Below are positions 5,052-5,846 of a stretch of 5,846 nt of DNA, piece by piece. Origin of the DNA: an uncultured Pseudomonadota bacterium (GTDB taxonomy: Bacteria > SAR324 > NAC60-12); assembly GCA_913056375.1 (NCBI GenBank), contig CAJXNF010000202.1:1-5846 (forward strand), written 5' to 3'. A program made the translations under genes and the position numbers. Positions within the stretch are counted from its first letter, which is position 1, and each line of letters opens with the position of its first letter. Under the pieces are notes generated by a model. The model searched no databases and was not told the origin of the DNA. It saw nothing but the letters and a program-made list of their open reading frames with translations.

Positions 5052-5846
5052 ATGATGAGTTCTTATAGAGTATTGAGCCCCGACATTCAATACACTGATG
5101 GAGGTACCCCAGAGAGAGAGGTTGCTGCCAACCATCTGGAGCTTGATCTCTTCCGGTGGGAAGAAGAGGTTCCTGCTGAAGCGTTTGCTGAATATTTTGG
5201 TCTCTTGGTCTGGCATATCGCAACCATCGACGCCAACTACATGGACCAGCTGAAAAGTTGTCGCATCATCGTTCGCTGTGGGGTGGGTTTCGACAATGTT
5301 GACCTGAAAGCAGCAGCAGAAAGGGGCATTGCTGTTTGCAATACTCCCGACTATGGAACCAGCGAAGTTGCCGATCATACGATTGGTATGATTCTCTCGT
5401 TGGAGCGACAATTCGTTTCCTATCATAACTCTGTACAGAATGACCCCTTCAAGAATTTTAGTCATTTGAAGGCTCCCCCTGGACGAAGGCTCCGTGGCAG
5501 AAGTATCGGGTTATTGGGCATGGGACGGATAGGCACTGCCACCGCGCTCAGAGCAAAAGCCTTTGGAATGCGAGTGGTAATCTACGACCCTTATTTGCCT
5601 AGGGGTCAAGAAATTGCGGTCGGAGTTGAGAGGGTTGAGAGTCTTGAAGAACTTTGTAGCCAGGTCAGCATCCTAAGCATCCACACACCTCTGACTGAAG
5701 AAACTCAGGGATTAATCAATGAAAAATTACTGCGGTTGTTGCCCAAAGACTCGATTCTGATCATTACAGCGAGGGGGCCTATTCTTGATTTAGATGGGGT
5801 TTATAATGTCCTCAAAGATGGATATCTTCGTGCGGCAGCGATCGAC
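5052..5846 (+). CDS. D-isomer-specific 2-hydroxyacid dehydrogenase, CtBP-like, 3'-truncated by window edge
   Basis: The frame runs without a stop from ATG 5052 to the last base, giving the first 265 residues of a protein that usually has about 320-340. The N-terminal substrate-binding part contains VRCGVGFDNVDL (74-85), AAAERGIAVCNTPDYGTSEV (87-106) and ADH (107-109), the pattern of the CtBP-like branch of D-3-phosphoglycerate dehydrogenase relatives. The Rossmann domain has GLLGMGRIG (153-161) and Asp179 (YDP), favouring NAD(H). SIHTPLTEET (209-218) and the catalytic Arg241 in TARGP follow. The catalytic Glu and His lie beyond the edge. The family interconverts 2-keto and D-2-hydroxy acids; the substrate here is unknown. 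The start could also be the adjacent ATG at 5055. It is transcribed away from the dehydrogenase operon across a shared control region, which suggests a common pathway. Phosphoglycerate dehydrogenase of serine synthesis is less likely given this subgroup and setting. Confidence 0.88.
   Translation, partial: MMSSYRVLSPDIQYTDGGTPEREVAANHLELDLFRWEEEVPAEAFAEYFGLLVWHIATIDANYMDQLKSCRIIVRCGVGFDNVDLKAAAERGIAVCNTPDYGTSEVADHTIGMILSLERQFVSYHNSVQNDPFKNFSHLKAPPGRRLRGRSIGLLGMGRIGTATALRAKAFGMRVVIYDPYLPRGQEIAVGVERVESLEELCSQVSILSIHTPLTEETQGLINEKLLRLLPKDSILIITARGPILDLDGVYNVLKDGYLRAAAID

Noticed and set aside
5026..5465. Two minus-strand open frames (5026-5223 and 5031-5465) opposite the 2-hydroxyacid dehydrogenase
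   Set aside because: They lie antisense to a gene with complete family motifs, and their translations have no recognisable domain.

Overview
The window looks like a piece of a Gram-negative, probably proteobacterial, environmental genome with moderate to low G+C. The assignment rests on gene families only: a free-standing DUF971 protein, a Caulobacter XylB-like sugar dehydrogenase and a CtBP-like 2-hydroxyacid dehydrogenase. No rRNA or other lineage marker is present, so the phylum is not settled. The first ~415 bases are visibly richer in G+C than the rest.

Layout. (1) Bases 1-415 hold two tiny overlapping membrane-protein genes of phage-like style, the first cut by the window edge. (2) Bases 416-929 are A/T-rich and contain what looks like a broken gene: a well-formed acidic reading frame with no usable start codon, which joins a second open frame if one base is added or removed near 585-600. 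(3) Bases 1033-2265 (+) form a tight three-gene run: a DUF2452 (C1orf50-like) protein, a DUF971 zinc-site protein and lumazine synthase RibH of riboflavin synthesis. (4) A weak stem-loop at 2275-2305 lies between this run and a convergent minus-strand operon. (5) The minus-strand operon (4820 to 2300) encodes, in order of transcription, a FabG-like short-chain dehydrogenase, a D-xylose-1-dehydrogenase-like short-chain dehydrogenase and a two-domain 'Gate' (nucleoside-recognition) membrane protein. (6) A 231-base divergent intergenic region (4821-5051) carries two perfect palindromes built from the same TCAGA half-site. (7) A CtBP-type D-2-hydroxyacid dehydrogenase (+) begins at 5052 and runs off the right edge.

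How it may work together. Blocks 5-7 look like a small catabolic module. One sugar-type dehydrogenase would oxidise an aldose or related polyol, a second would oxidise a downstream hydroxy or keto-sugar acid, the Gate protein would move the substrate across the inner membrane, and the divergent 2-hydroxyacid dehydrogenase would handle an alpha-keto/alpha-hydroxy acid. The shared palindromes suggest one local regulator. The substrate cannot be read from the sequence and the pathway is inference. Block 3 looks like housekeeping, with two poorly characterised small proteins travelling with ribH. No CRISPR array, transposase, tRNA or rRNA was recognised.
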